Assembly (NCBI RefSeq): GCF_000620785.1
Contig: NZ_JIAI01000014.1
Location: 1-64,000, forward strand
DNA length: 64,000 nucleotides
Direction of reading: 5' to 3'
Source of the DNA: Actinospineispora acaciae DSM 45401
GTDB lineage: Bacteria > Actinomycetota > Actinomycetes > Mycobacteriales > Pseudonocardiaceae
A program made the translations under genes and the position numbers. This document shows positions 34,063 to 42,219 of the stretch, in pieces (position 1 is the stretch's first letter; each line of letters begins with the position of its first letter). The notes beneath the pieces are model-generated. The model did not search any database and was not told the origin of the DNA. It saw only the letters and a list, made by a program, of their open reading frames with translations.

Positions 34063-35130
34063 ATGAACACCTCGGAACCAGCCCCCCAGACGGCACAGCG
34101 ACGGCGAGAAGCACCCGACCGGAACCTGGCGATGGAACTGGTCCGGGTCACCGAGGCGGCGGCGATGGCCGCCGGCCGATGGGTCGGGCGCGGCGACAAG
34201 AACGGTGGCGACCAGGCCGCGGTGGATGCCATGCGCAAGCTCATCCACAGCGTCTCGATGCGCGGGGTGGTGGTGATCGGGGAGGGCGAGAAAGACGAGG
34301 CCCCGATGCTGTACAACGGCGAGCTGGTCGGCGACGGGACCGGGCCGGAGTGCGACGTCGCGGTGGACCCGATCGACGGCACCACGCTGATGAGCAAGGG
34401 CATGCCGAACGCGCTGGCGGTGCTCGCGGTGGCCGAGCGGGACGCGATGTTCGACCCGTCCGCGGTGTTCTACATGGAGAAGCTCGCGGTCGGCCCGGAG
34501 GCGGCGGAGGCGATCGACATCACCGCGCCCATCGAGGAGAACGTGCGCCGGGTGGCGGCCGCCCGGTCCATCGACGTGGCCGACGTCACGGTCTGCATCC
34601 TGGACCGGCCCCGGCACGAGGAGCTGGTGCACCAGGTGCGGCGCACCGGCGCGCGCATCCACTTCATCAGCGACGGCGACGTAGCCGGCGCGATCTCGGC
34701 GGCCCGCCCCGGCACCGGGGTGGACATGCTGGCCGGCATCGGCGGCACCCCGGAAGGGATCATCGCGGCGTCCGCGCTCAAGTGCATGGGCGGTGCCATC
34801 CAGGCCAGGCTGTGGCCGCGCGACGACGCCGAGCGGGAGAAGGCGCTGGCCGCCGGGCACGACCTGGACCGGGTGCTGACCACCGACGACCTGGTGGCCG
34901 GCGACAACGTGTTCTTCTGCGCCACCGGGGTGACCGACGGCGACCTGCTGCGTGGCGTGCACTACAACCCGGGCAGCGGCTGCACCACGCAGTCCATCGT
35001 GATGCGCTCCAAGTCCGGCACCGTGCGCATGATCGACGGCTACCACCGGCTCACCAAGCTGCGGGCGTACTCCTCGGTGAACTACGACATCGAGCACGGC
35101 GGGGAGCACGAACAACCCCCGTTGCCCTGA
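34063..35130 (+). CDS. glpX: Fructose-1,6-bisphosphatase, class II
   Basis: 355 residues. The key gluconeogenic phosphatase. Motifs are GDKNGGDQAAVDAMR, VIGEGEKDEAPML (metal ligands), AVDPIDGTT near residues 101-107, and VDMLAGIGGTPEGIIAASALKCMGG. Class II enzymes are the main FBPase in actinobacteria. ATG at 34063 has AGGA upstream. A GC-rich hairpin follows the stop. Divergent from the DUF4245 gene. Confidence 0.96.
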   Translation: MNTSEPAPQTAQRRREAPDRNLAMELVRVTEAAAMAAGRWVGRGDKNGGDQAAVDAMRKLIHSVSMRGVVVIGEGEKDEAPMLYNGELVGDGTGPECDVAVDPIDGTTLMSKGMPNALAVLAVAERDAMFDPSAVFYMEKLAVGPEAAEAIDITAPIEENVRRVAAARSIDVADVTVCILDRPRHEELVHQVRRTGARIHFISDGDVAGAISAARPGTGVDMLAGIGGTPEGIIAASALKCMGGAIQARLWPRDDAEREKALAAGHDLDRVLTTDDLVAGDNVFFCATGVTDGDLLRGVHYNPGSGCTTQSIVMRSKSGTVRMIDGYHRLTKLRAYSSVNYDIEHGGEHEQPPLP

Positions 35131-35143
35131 TCCGGTGAGAATC

Positions 35144-35175
35144 GCGGCCGGCCGCATCCCAACGCGGCCGGCCGC
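35144..35175 (+). terminator. GC-rich terminator hairpin after glpX
   Basis: GCGGCCGGCCGC (35144-35155) pairs perfectly with the same self-complementary sequence at 35164-35175 around an 8-base loop, starting 14 bases after the glpX stop. There is no long T-run, only TCATTCCTT, as is usual for actinobacterial I-shaped terminators. Confidence 0.6.
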
Positions 35176-35219
35176 GTCATTCCTTATGTGATATCGCGGG
35201 TCCGAGCGTTCTGGACAGG

Positions 35220-35864
35220 ATGATCGTCCGCGCGGCGCTGGCCGTGGTGGTCGTCGTGGTGTCGGCGGTGGGCGTCGTCACCGGCATGTCCATGCAGGGC
35301 CGGATGGCCGCCGAGCAGCGCGCCGACGCCACGGCGGCGACTCGCGCCGGCCTCAACCCAACGCCAGCACCGTCACCGCCCGCGCTCCCACCGCTACCCG
35401 TGCCGCCGCTGCCCGACCCGCCGGGGCGGCCGAACCCGCTGATCCTGACCCCGCCGCCGCCACCGCCGCCGCCTCCCCCTCCTCCCCCGCCACCGCCGAA
35501 GCCGGTCAAGGGCACGCCGTGCATGAGCAACGCCAGCGCCTGCGTCAAGCTCTCCACCGAGCAGGCCTGGCTGATCTCGAACGGCAGGGTGGTGCTCGGC
35601 CCGGTGACGATCACCAGCGGCGGGAAGGGGAAACGCACGCCGGTCGGCCTGCACCGGGTGAGCTGGAAGGACGCCAACCACAAGAGCACCGAGTTCGACG
35701 ACGCGCCGATGCCGTGGTCGGTGTTCTTCGCCGAGGGCGGCATCGCGTTCCACACCGGCAGCCTGAGCCGCCAGTCCGCCGGCTGCATCCACCTCTCCGA
35801 CCCGGTGGCGCGCAGGTTCTTCGCCACGCTGAGCGTCGGCGACGTCGTCCAGGTGGTCAAGTAG
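35220..35864 (+). CDS. L,D-transpeptidase (YkuD domain) with polyproline linker
   Basis: 214 residues. An N-terminal membrane or signal segment (5-22) is followed by a Pro-rich linker containing 16 consecutive prolines (about 77-94) and a YkuD catalytic domain. The active site HTG...S186-A-G-C189-I-H-L is intact, with His178 and nucleophile Cys189. It would form 3-3 peptidoglycan cross-links or attach proteins outside the membrane. The linker probably spans the wall. The gene is followed 10 bases later by fumC, so the two may be co-transcribed. Confidence 0.93.
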   Translation: MIVRAALAVVVVVVSAVGVVTGMSMQGRMAAEQRADATAATRAGLNPTPAPSPPALPPLPVPPLPDPPGRPNPLILTPPPPPPPPPPPPPPPPKPVKGTPCMSNASACVKLSTEQAWLISNGRVVLGPVTITSGGKGKRTPVGLHRVSWKDANHKSTEFDDAPMPWSVFFAEGGIAFHTGSLSRQSAGCIHLSDPVARRFFATLSVGDVVQVVK

Positions 35865-35874
35865 CGTCGGCATC

Positions 35875-37266
35875 ATGAGCGAGTTCCGGGTCGAGCACGA
35901 CACGATGGGTGAGGTACGGGTTCCGGTCGACGCGCTGTGGCGCGCGCAGACGCAGCGGGCCGTGGAGAACTTCCCGATCTCCGGGCGGGGCCTGGAGCGC
36001 GCCCAGATCCGGGCGTTGGGGCTGGTCAAGGCGGCCTGCGCGCGGGTCAACGGGCGCGGCGGCGCGCTGTCGCCCGAACTCGCGGAGGCCATCGCGGCGG
36101 CGGCCGACGAGGTCGCGGACGGCCGCCACGACGAGCACTTCCCGGTCGACGTCTTCCAGACCGGCTCCGGCACGTCGTCGAACATGAACGCCAACGAGGT
36201 CATCGCCACGCTCGCGCGGCAACGTCTGGGTGCGGACGTGCACCCGAACGACCACGTCAACGCGTCCCAGTCGTCCAACGACGTGTTCCCCACCACCATC
36301 CACCTGGCCGCGACCGAGGCGGTGGCGGCCGAGGTCATCCCCGCGCTCGGCCACCTGGCGCAGACGCTGCGCACCCGCGCCGAGGAGTGGAAGGACGTGG
36401 TCAAGGGCGGCCGCACCCACCTGATGGACGCGGTGCCGATCACGCTCGGCCAGGAGGCCGGCGGCTGGGCCACCCAGGTGGAGCAGAGCGCCGCGCGGCT
36501 GGCCGACGCCCTGCCCAGGCTGGCCGAGCTGCCCATCGGCGGCACCGCCGTCGGCACCGGCCTGAACGCCCCGGCCGGCTTCGGCGCGGCGGTGGTCGAC
36601 GAGCTGCGCGCCGCCACCGGCCTTGACGTGCTCTCCGAGGCCGCCGACCACATCGCCGCGCAGGGCGCCCGCGATGGCCTGGTGGAGGCGTCCGGCGGGC
36701 TGCGCGCCGCGGCCGTCGCGCTGTTCAAGGTGGCCAACGACATCCGCTGGCTGGGCTCCGGCCCGCGCACCGGCCTCGCCGAGCTGCACCTGCCCGACCT
36801 GCAGCCCGGCAGCTCGATCATGCCCGGGAAGGTGAACCCGGTGATCTGCGAGGCGACCATGATGGTGGCCGCGCAGGTGATCGGCAACGATGCCTGCGTC
36901 GGGTTCTCCGGCGCACAGGGCAACTTCGAGCTGAACGTGATGATGCCGGTGATGGCCCGCAACGTGCTGGAGTCCGCCCGCCTGCTCGCCGCCGTCTCCC
37001 GCCTGCTGGCGGACAAGGTGGTGGCCGGCGTCCGCGCCGACACCGACCGGATGCGCGAGTACGCCGAGTCCTCCCCGTCCGTGGTCACCCCGCTCAACCG
37101 CTACCTCGGCTACGAGGAGGCCGCGTCCATCGCCAAGCAGGCCCTGGCCGAGCGCAAGACCATCCGCGACGTCGTCCTCGAACGCGGCCACGTCACCAAC
37201 GGCAAGCTGACGGCCGAACAACTCGACGCCGCCCTCGACGTCCTAGCCATGACCAGAAACGGCTAG
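35875..37266 (+). CDS. fumC: Fumarate hydratase, class II
   Basis: 463 residues. The aspartase/fumarase signature GSSIMPGKVNPV lies near residue 312 and supplies the catalytic Ser loop. QTGSGTSSNMNANEV, NASQSSNDVFPT and GGRTHLMDAVPITLGQE are also present. It interconverts fumarate and malate in the TCA cycle. ATG at 35875. The stop overlaps the 3' end of the convergent DUF5753 gene by 4 bases. Confidence 0.96.
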   Translation: MSEFRVEHDTMGEVRVPVDALWRAQTQRAVENFPISGRGLERAQIRALGLVKAACARVNGRGGALSPELAEAIAAAADEVADGRHDEHFPVDVFQTGSGTSSNMNANEVIATLARQRLGADVHPNDHVNASQSSNDVFPTTIHLAATEAVAAEVIPALGHLAQTLRTRAEEWKDVVKGGRTHLMDAVPITLGQEAGGWATQVEQSAARLADALPRLAELPIGGTAVGTGLNAPAGFGAAVVDELRAATGLDVLSEAADHIAAQGARDGLVEASGGLRAAAVALFKVANDIRWLGSGPRTGLAELHLPDLQPGSSIMPGKVNPVICEATMMVAAQVIGNDACVGFSGAQGNFELNVMMPVMARNVLESARLLAAVSRLLADKVVAGVRADTDRMREYAESSPSVVTPLNRYLGYEEAASIAKQALAERKTIRDVVLERGHVTNGKLTAEQLDAALDVLAMTRNG

Positions 37267-38090
37267 CGCAATGCGCGGTAGTCCTCGGCGATGCGGTCGA
37301 GCCGGGTCCGGCATTCGTCATCGAACACGGCCGAGGCAGCCAGCCGGTCGAACAACGCGCGGTAACCGGCTATCCGCTCGGTCTCGGTAATGATCGCCGT
37401 GCCGTCGTGTGTCCCGACCACCGCCGTGGCCCGGTCATACAGGTGGAACGCCGTTGCGGGGAACACCTCGACGGCCGTCTCCCAGCAGATCACGCCCAGG
37501 TCGACGTTCGGTAGGCGGCTCAGGCCGATCAGGTGTTCAATCTGCTCCGCCATGAGTCCGGCGGAGCGCACCGCCCAACGCAGCGAGCCTTCGGTTTGGA
37601 CCAGCACCCAGTGCCGTCGGTCGTCTTCCAGCATGTGGCGCTGCCGGTTCAGCCGATCGCGCACCAGTCGGTCGTCGACCGTGGTCTCCAAGGCAACGGC
37701 CGCGTAGCCGGCGGTCTGCAGCACGCCGAGCACCATCATGGGCTGGAACGCCCGGACCTGGGTCGCGTTGCGTTCCAGTGCGGCAAACCTGCGCTGCAAG
37801 TTCGCCGTCGTCCCGGTCTGCAGGACGACCCGGGCATCGACGTAGCCGGCGTGGGCATCGCGGGTCATCCGCAGCAGGATCGCGCTGTCCGCTTCATCCG
37901 CGCCGTAGAGGCGCGCGAGCGAGTTGACCTCGTCGACGGTGAGCAGGGCGTGGCCGTTCTCGGCCCGGGATATACGCGCCTGGGCGATACCGGCACGCGA
38001 CGCGACATCGACCTGCCGGAGCCCGGCGTTGGTGCGCAACGCGACAAGGATGCTCGGCAGGTCGTCGTGGCTGTGGGGTGCGTCGGTCAC
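37263..38090 (-). CDS. XRE-type helix-turn-helix regulator with DUF5753 domain
   Basis: 275 residues from GTG 38090. The N-terminal Xre helix-turn-helix is LRTNAGLRQVDVASRAGIAQARISRAENGHALLTVDEVNSLARLYG. The DUF5753 domain (about 85-270) contains FQPMMVLGVLQTAGYAAVAL and NVDLGVICWE. Such proteins are highly amplified in streptomycetes and relatives (WhiJ-like) and usually pair with a small neighbour. The start overlaps the DUF6879 stop by 4 bases, indicating a two-gene operon. Likely a DNA-binding regulator of that operon. Confidence 0.9.
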   Translation of the reverse strand: MTDAPHSHDDLPSILVALRTNAGLRQVDVASRAGIAQARISRAENGHALLTVDEVNSLARLYGADEADSAILLRMTRDAHAGYVDARVVLQTGTTANLQRRFAALERNATQVRAFQPMMVLGVLQTAGYAAVALETTVDDRLVRDRLNRQRHMLEDDRRHWVLVQTEGSLRWAVRSAGLMAEQIEHLIGLSRLPNVDLGVICWETAVEVFPATAFHLYDRATAVVGTHDGTAIITETERIAGYRALFDRLAASAVFDDECRTRLDRIAEDYRALR

Positions 38091-38650
38091 TGGGCTTGGG
38101 CTGTCCTCCTGTGAAGCTCGGGGTGCCGAGCCCACCAGGCGAGGAAGGGCTCGGCAGCCGCCCATGCGACGTCGCGGGCGCGGACATAGGTGGCCACCTC
38201 GTCGTGCTCCGCGACGTACGCAGATTCGAACCGGCCGTGCTGGTCGTATCTCATCGGGACGACGATATCGTCGTTGATCACCCAGAAGTCCTCCTCCTGG
38301 AGCTCATGCGGGAGCGCGTGCTCGCCTCGATGCAGGACCCGGATGTCCTCCCCGGCCGACGCGTTGTGCACGTAGCCGAACTCGCAGGCGTAACGCTCGT
38401 ATGTGGTCAGCTCGTCGGACAACACCCGGACCCGGGTGGAGACCTGTCCGTTGTCCCGCTCCCGGCGGAGCGAGTCCAGCCACGGCTGCTTCCGGGACCA
38501 GGTGGGTTCCGTGGCGCCATCGAGCCAGCGCCGGTAGTCGTCGCCGTCGGAGTCAACCTCGTACGCGGGCAGCACCTCCATCCGGAACAAACGATCTCCA
38601 GGAAGCCGGAAACGCTGGTCGATGAAGCCGCCGAGCTCGTCGGCATCCAT
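38087..38650 (-). CDS. DUF6879-family protein paired with the XRE regulator
   Basis: 187 residues from ATG 38650, supported by GGAGG 10 bases upstream. It is Asp/Glu/Arg-rich and probably cytosolic, with ELTTYERYACEFGYVHNASAGEDIRVLHR and EEDFWVINDDIVVPMRYDQHGRFESAYV typical of the DUF6879 family. Its biochemical role is unknown. Co-translation with a DUF5753 regulator suggests a WhiJ-type regulatory or toxin-antitoxin-like module. Confidence 0.85.
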   Translation of the reverse strand: MDADELGGFIDQRFRLPGDRLFRMEVLPAYEVDSDGDDYRRWLDGATEPTWSRKQPWLDSLRRERDNGQVSTRVRVLSDELTTYERYACEFGYVHNASAGEDIRVLHRGEHALPHELQEEDFWVINDDIVVPMRYDQHGRFESAYVAEHDEVATYVRARDVAWAAAEPFLAWWARHPELHRRTAQAQ

Positions 38651-38655
38651 GACGA

Positions 38656-38742
38656 TCAAACCTCCGGGATGAGTTCCGCTTCGAGCCATCCCAGCTGCTC
38701 GCCCGCGCCTACCAGATGGGCGAACGCGGCGATCTCGTCCAA
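38656..38742 (-). pseudogene. Possible gene remnant upstream of the DUF6879 gene
   Basis: A 28-codon frame ending IAAFAHLVGAGEQLGWLEAELIPEV and a stop sits 5 bases before the DUF6879 ATG. A stop codon lies directly upstream, and the only start is a TTG without a ribosome binding site. Its composition is protein-like, so it may be the tail of a lost third gene of this module. Low confidence. Confidence 0.25.
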
Positions 38743-38760
38743 GTCGGATCAGCGAGTGTG

Positions 38761-38796
38761 TCAATGTAGCTTGCATATTCAATGTATCTCTGAATA
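38761..38796. promoter_or_regulatory. Operator candidate of the DUF5753 module
   Basis: Two direct copies of TCAATGTA (38761-38768 and 38779-38786) are 18 bases apart. The second is embedded in an inverted repeat TATTCA-9-TGAATA (38776-38796). The AT-rich block lies between the DUF6879/DUF5753 operon and the divergent 65-residue gene, the expected site for autoregulation by the Xre protein. Confidence 0.5.
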
Positions 38797-38803
38797 CTAG
38801 CCT

Positions 38804-39001
38804 GTGCGAGCGATCCAGCGGTGGCGTCAGCGCAGGTTTGCGACGCGACTGGAGCGTGTGACGTTCCGAGACTGGCTGGCGTGGTACTTGGCCAGGGCTC
38901 GCGGCGCCCGCTGGCGGCGTCAGCGCTCAGCGGAGGCGATCCGGCGGCGCGCTGACACCATCAGTCGATCGTCTCCGATGAAGCTCTTCGACTCCGACTA
39001 G
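38804..39001 (+). CDS. Small Arg/Trp-rich hypothetical protein
   Basis: 65 residues starting at GTG 38804, extremely basic (about one third Arg). The central segment VTFRDWLAWYLARARGARWRRQR looks like an amphipathic helix. It is divergent from the DUF6879/DUF5753 pair across a shared operator-like region. I recognise no family. It may be a nucleic-acid or membrane-binding peptide, or a chance frame. Moderate to low confidence. Confidence 0.4.
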   Translation: MRAIQRWRQRRFATRLERVTFRDWLAWYLARARGARWRRQRSAEAIRRRADTISRSSPMKLFDSD

Positions 39002-39043
39002 CCCAGGAACCGGTGCAGCGTCCCGGCGGTCTGCTCGTCGGCG

Positions 39044-39166
39044 GGGCCTGTTCGCCGCGCTCAGCTCGGTGGACATGTTGTACGCGCTGGTGATCGTCTC
39101 CTCGGTGCAGGTGCTGTCCTCGATCGGCATCGGCGTGCTCGCCGCCGGCCTGCCCGACCCGAGGTC
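39044..39166 (+). pseudogene. C-terminal remnant of a membrane protein
   Basis: One frame reads GLFAALSSVDMLYALVIVSSVQVLSSIGIGVLAAGLPDPRS and a stop, a plausible final membrane span plus tail of a larger protein whose upstream part is absent. Immediately before it, the minus strand reads PADEQTAGTLHRFLG and a stop (about 38998-39048), possibly the end of another lost gene. Together they suggest deletion scars next to the DUF5753 module. Confidence 0.4.
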
Positions 39167-39178
39167 ATAATCGAGGGC

Positions 39179-40690
39179 GTGTTGTTCGCCGAGGTCGTGG
39201 CGGTGTCCGCCGCCGTGGGAGCCACCCGGTCGCGCAAGGCCAAGGTCGCCGCGCTGGCCGGGTTGCTCCGCGCGCTGGACAACGCCGAGGTCGCGCCCGC
39301 CGTGGCCTGGCTGTCCGGCGAGCCCCGGCAGGGCCGCATCGGCACCGGCTGGCGGACCCTCGCCGCCCTGGACGTCACGCCGGCGCCGGCCCCAACGCTG
39401 GCCGTCGAGCGGGTGGACGCCGCGCTGTCCGCGCTCGCCGCCAACACCGGGGCCGGCTCGGCGCGCCGCCGCTCCGAGCTGCTCGCCGAGCTGTGGGGCG
39501 CGGCCACCGAGGACGAGCAGCGCTTCCTGTTCCGGCTGCTCACCGGCGAGCTGCGGCAGGGCGCGCTGGAAGGCGTGCTCACCGAGGCGGTGGCGGCGGC
39601 CTCCGAGGTGCCCTCCGAGCTGGTCAGGCGCGGGCTGATGCTGTCCGGCGACCTGGGCGTGACGGCCGGGGCCGCGCTGGCCGGCGGGGCGGACGCGGTG
39701 GCCGCGTTCCGGCTGGAGGTGGGCCGGGGCGTCCGGCCGATGCTGGCCTCGCCGGCGGACTCCCTGGACGCCGCCCTCGCCGAGCTGGGCGGGCGCGTCA
39801 CCGTCGAGTACAAGCTGGACGGCGCGCGCATCCAGGTGCACCGCGATGGCGACGAGATCGCCGTGTTCACCCGCACCCTGCGCGACGTCACCGCCCGGGT
39901 GCCCGAGCTGGTGGCGCTGGCCCGCGAGCTGCCCTGCCGCTCGGTGGTGCTGGACGGCGAGTCGCTGGCGCTCACCGACGACGGCCGCCCCCGCCCGTTC
40001 CAGGAGTCCATGAGCAACACCAGCGCCGGCGTGCAGCGGCCGCGCTTCTTCGACTGCCTGCACCTCGACGGCGTCGACCTCCTGGACGCCCCCCTGCACG
40101 AGCGCCTGACCGCCCTGGACAAGGTCGCAGCCCCACTCCGAATGCCCGGCCTCATGGAGCCGTCCGAGCCCGACGCCGCCGCCCTGCTCGACAAGGCCCT
40201 CGCCGACGGCCACGAAGGCGTCATGGTCAAGTCCCTGGACGCCCCCTACGCCGCGGGTCGCCGTGGCCGCTCGTGGCAGAAGGTCAAGCCCGCCCACACC
40301 CTGGACCTGGTGGTCCTCGCCGTCGAATGGGGCTACGGCCGCCGCACCGGCAAGCTCTCCAACATCCACCTCGGCGCCCGCGACCCCGACGGCGGCCCGC
40401 CCATCATGGTCGGCAAGACCTTCAAAGGCATGACCGACGACCTCCTCGACTGGCAAACCAAAACGTTCTCCGAACACGCCCAACACACCGACGGCCACGT
40501 AGTCCACCTCCCCCCAAAGTTCGTGGTCGAGATCGAACTGGACGGAGTCCAAACCAGCACCCGCTACCCCGGCGGAGTAGCCCTCCGCTTCGCCCGCGTC
40601 CAGCGCTACCGCCCCGACAAGACCCCCGCCGACGCCGACACCATCGACACCGTCCGAAAACTCCGCGAGTCGGGATTTTCGTCAGGGTGA
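39179..40690 (+). CDS. ATP-dependent DNA ligase (LigB-type)
   Basis: 503 residues. The N-terminal DNA-binding domain (about 1-180) precedes the adenylation domain with motif I EYKLDGARIQ (nucleophile Lys212), VLDGESLAL (motif III) and HEGVMVKSLDAPY (motif IV), then the OB-fold domain with motif V-type VVEIELDGVQ. It resembles the mycobacterial LigB class rather than the NAD-dependent essential ligase. GTG at 39179 has CATAAT 7 bases upstream (leaderless) and also GAGGG. The last seven codons (ESGFSSG) and the stop come from a dispersed repeat, so the native C-terminus has been altered. Confidence 0.93.
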   Translation: MLFAEVVAVSAAVGATRSRKAKVAALAGLLRALDNAEVAPAVAWLSGEPRQGRIGTGWRTLAALDVTPAPAPTLAVERVDAALSALAANTGAGSARRRSELLAELWGAATEDEQRFLFRLLTGELRQGALEGVLTEAVAAASEVPSELVRRGLMLSGDLGVTAGAALAGGADAVAAFRLEVGRGVRPMLASPADSLDAALAELGGRVTVEYKLDGARIQVHRDGDEIAVFTRTLRDVTARVPELVALARELPCRSVVLDGESLALTDDGRPRPFQESMSNTSAGVQRPRFFDCLHLDGVDLLDAPLHERLTALDKVAAPLRMPGLMEPSEPDAAALLDKALADGHEGVMVKSLDAPYAAGRRGRSWQKVKPAHTLDLVVLAVEWGYGRRTGKLSNIHLGARDPDGGPPIMVGKTFKGMTDDLLDWQTKTFSEHAQHTDGHVVHLPPKFVVEIELDGVQTSTRYPGGVALRFARVQRYRPDKTPADADTIDTVRKLRESGFSSG

Positions 40691-40707
40691 GTCGGGATTT
40701 TTCTCAG
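40663..40707 (-). repeat. Dispersed REP-like repeat, copy B
   Basis: The same double 21-22-nt unit as at 7642-7687, here in the opposite orientation. Its first unit is translated as the final codons of the ligase gene and supplies the TGA stop. The second lies just before the TACCCT promoter hexamer of guaB1. Confidence 0.8.
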
Positions 40708-40725
40708 GCGTACCCTGTAGATCCT

Positions 40726-42174
40726 GTGCGCTTCCTACCCGGGCACGACGCCCACTCCCGCGACCTGACCTACGACGACGTCTTCCTCGTCCCCCGCCGC
40801 TCCTCGGTGGCCTCCAGGTTCGACGTCGACCTCGCCACCGCTGACGGCACCGGCGCCCAGATCCCGGTGGTCGCGGCCAACATGACGGCGGTGGCCGGCC
40901 GCCGGATGGCCGAGACGCTGGCCCGCCGGGGTGCCCTCACCGCGCTCCCCCAGGACGTCGCCCCGGAGGCCGTCGCGGACATCGTGGCCTGGGTCAAGTC
41001 CCGCCACCCGGTCTGGGACACCCCGCTGGTCCTCACCGCCGACCAGGCCGTGGCGGACGCGATCAACCTGCTGCCTAAGCGCGCGCACGACGCCGTCGTG
41101 GTGGTCGACGAGCACGGCCGGCCGCTGGGCACCGTGGACGAGGCGGCCTGCGCCGGCGTGGACAGGTTCACCAGGCTCGCCGACGTGCTCACCCCGGACC
41201 CCGTCACCCTCCCGCTGGCCACCGCCCCCAAGGACGTGTTCGACGCGCTGGCGCACCGCCCCGAGCACGTCGCCCTCGGGCTGGACGACCAGGGACGCCT
41301 GGCCGGCATCCTCACCCGGCTCGGGGCGCTGCGCGCGGACATCTACCGCCCGGCGCTCGACGACCGGAGCCGGCTGCGGGTGGCCGCCGCGCTCGGGGTG
41401 AACGGCGACGTGGCCGCCAAGGCGAAGGCGCTGCTGGACGCCGAGGTCGACGTGCTGGTGGTGGACACCGCGCACGGCCACCAGGAGAAGATGCTCGCCG
41501 CGCTGGCCGCCGTGCGCGCCGCCGTGGACGGTCACGGCCACCACGAGGTCCCGGTCGTGGCCGGCAACGTGGTCACCGCCGAGGGCGTGCGGGACCTGGT
41601 GACGGCGGGCGCGGACATCGTCAAGGTCGGCGTCGGCCCTGGCGCGATGTGCACCACGCGGATGATGACCGGCGTGGGCCGCCCGCAGTTCTCCGCCGTG
41701 GCCGAGTGCGCGGCCGCCGCCCGCGAGCTGGGCCGGCACGTCTGGGCCGACGGCGGCGTCCGCCACCCCAGGGACGTGGCGCTGGCGCTGGCCGCCGGGG
41801 CGTCCGCGGTCATGATCGGCTCGTGGTTCGCCGGCAGCTACGAGTCCCCGGGCGACCTACTCCGCGACGAGACCGGCCGCCCGTACAAGGAGTCCTTCGG
41901 CATGGCGTCCAAGCGCGCCGTGATCGCCCGAAGCCGGGGCGAGGACGCCTTCGAACGAGCCCGCCGGGAGCTGTTCGAAGAGGGCATCTCCAGCGGCAAG
42001 ATGCTGCTCGACCCGGTCCGCCCCGGCGTCGAGGACCTGCTGGACGAGATCTGCTCCGGCGTCCGCTCGGCCTGCACCTACGCGGGCGCCGCCACCCTCG
42101 AACAACTGCACGCCCAGGCCGTCCTCGGCATCCAGTCCGCGTCCGGCTTCGCCGAAGGCACCCCCAAGCCGTGA
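40726..42174 (+). CDS. guaB1: GuaB1-family IMP dehydrogenase-related protein (probable GMP reductase)
   Basis: 482 residues. A TIM barrel of the IMPDH/GMPR superfamily with an inserted CBS-pair region (about 105-205). The catalytic loop is KVGVGPGAMCTTRMMTGVGRPQ, including the active-site Cys, followed by HVWADGGVRHPRDVALALAAGASAVMIGSWFAG. Actinobacterial GuaB1 has been characterised as a GMP reductase that recycles GMP to IMP. GTG at 40726 follows TACCCT by 9 bases. The stop codon lies inside a large perfect inverted repeat. Confidence 0.92.
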   Translation: MRFLPGHDAHSRDLTYDDVFLVPRRSSVASRFDVDLATADGTGAQIPVVAANMTAVAGRRMAETLARRGALTALPQDVAPEAVADIVAWVKSRHPVWDTPLVLTADQAVADAINLLPKRAHDAVVVVDEHGRPLGTVDEAACAGVDRFTRLADVLTPDPVTLPLATAPKDVFDALAHRPEHVALGLDDQGRLAGILTRLGALRADIYRPALDDRSRLRVAAALGVNGDVAAKAKALLDAEVDVLVVDTAHGHQEKMLAALAAVRAAVDGHGHHEVPVVAGNVVTAEGVRDLVTAGADIVKVGVGPGAMCTTRMMTGVGRPQFSAVAECAAAARELGRHVWADGGVRHPRDVALALAAGASAVMIGSWFAGSYESPGDLLRDETGRPYKESFGMASKRAVIARSRGEDAFERARRELFEEGISSGKMLLDPVRPGVEDLLDEICSGVRSACTYAGAATLEQLHAQAVLGIQSASGFAEGTPKP

Positions 42175-42212
42175 GTGGCTAGGGCCGCTATGACGGCCCT
42201 AGCCACTCACGG
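42169..42212. terminator. Bidirectional terminator, perfect 19-bp inverted repeat
   Basis: The 19-base arm at 42169-42187 (starting CCGTGAGTGGCTAGGG) is repeated as a perfect complement at 42194-42212 around the 6-base loop CTATGA. It sits between the convergent guaB1 and phoH genes, and the guaB1 stop codon TGA is part of the left arm. It may be a dispersed palindrome used as a terminator in both directions. Confidence 0.8.
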
Positions 42213-42219
42213 GTAGCAC

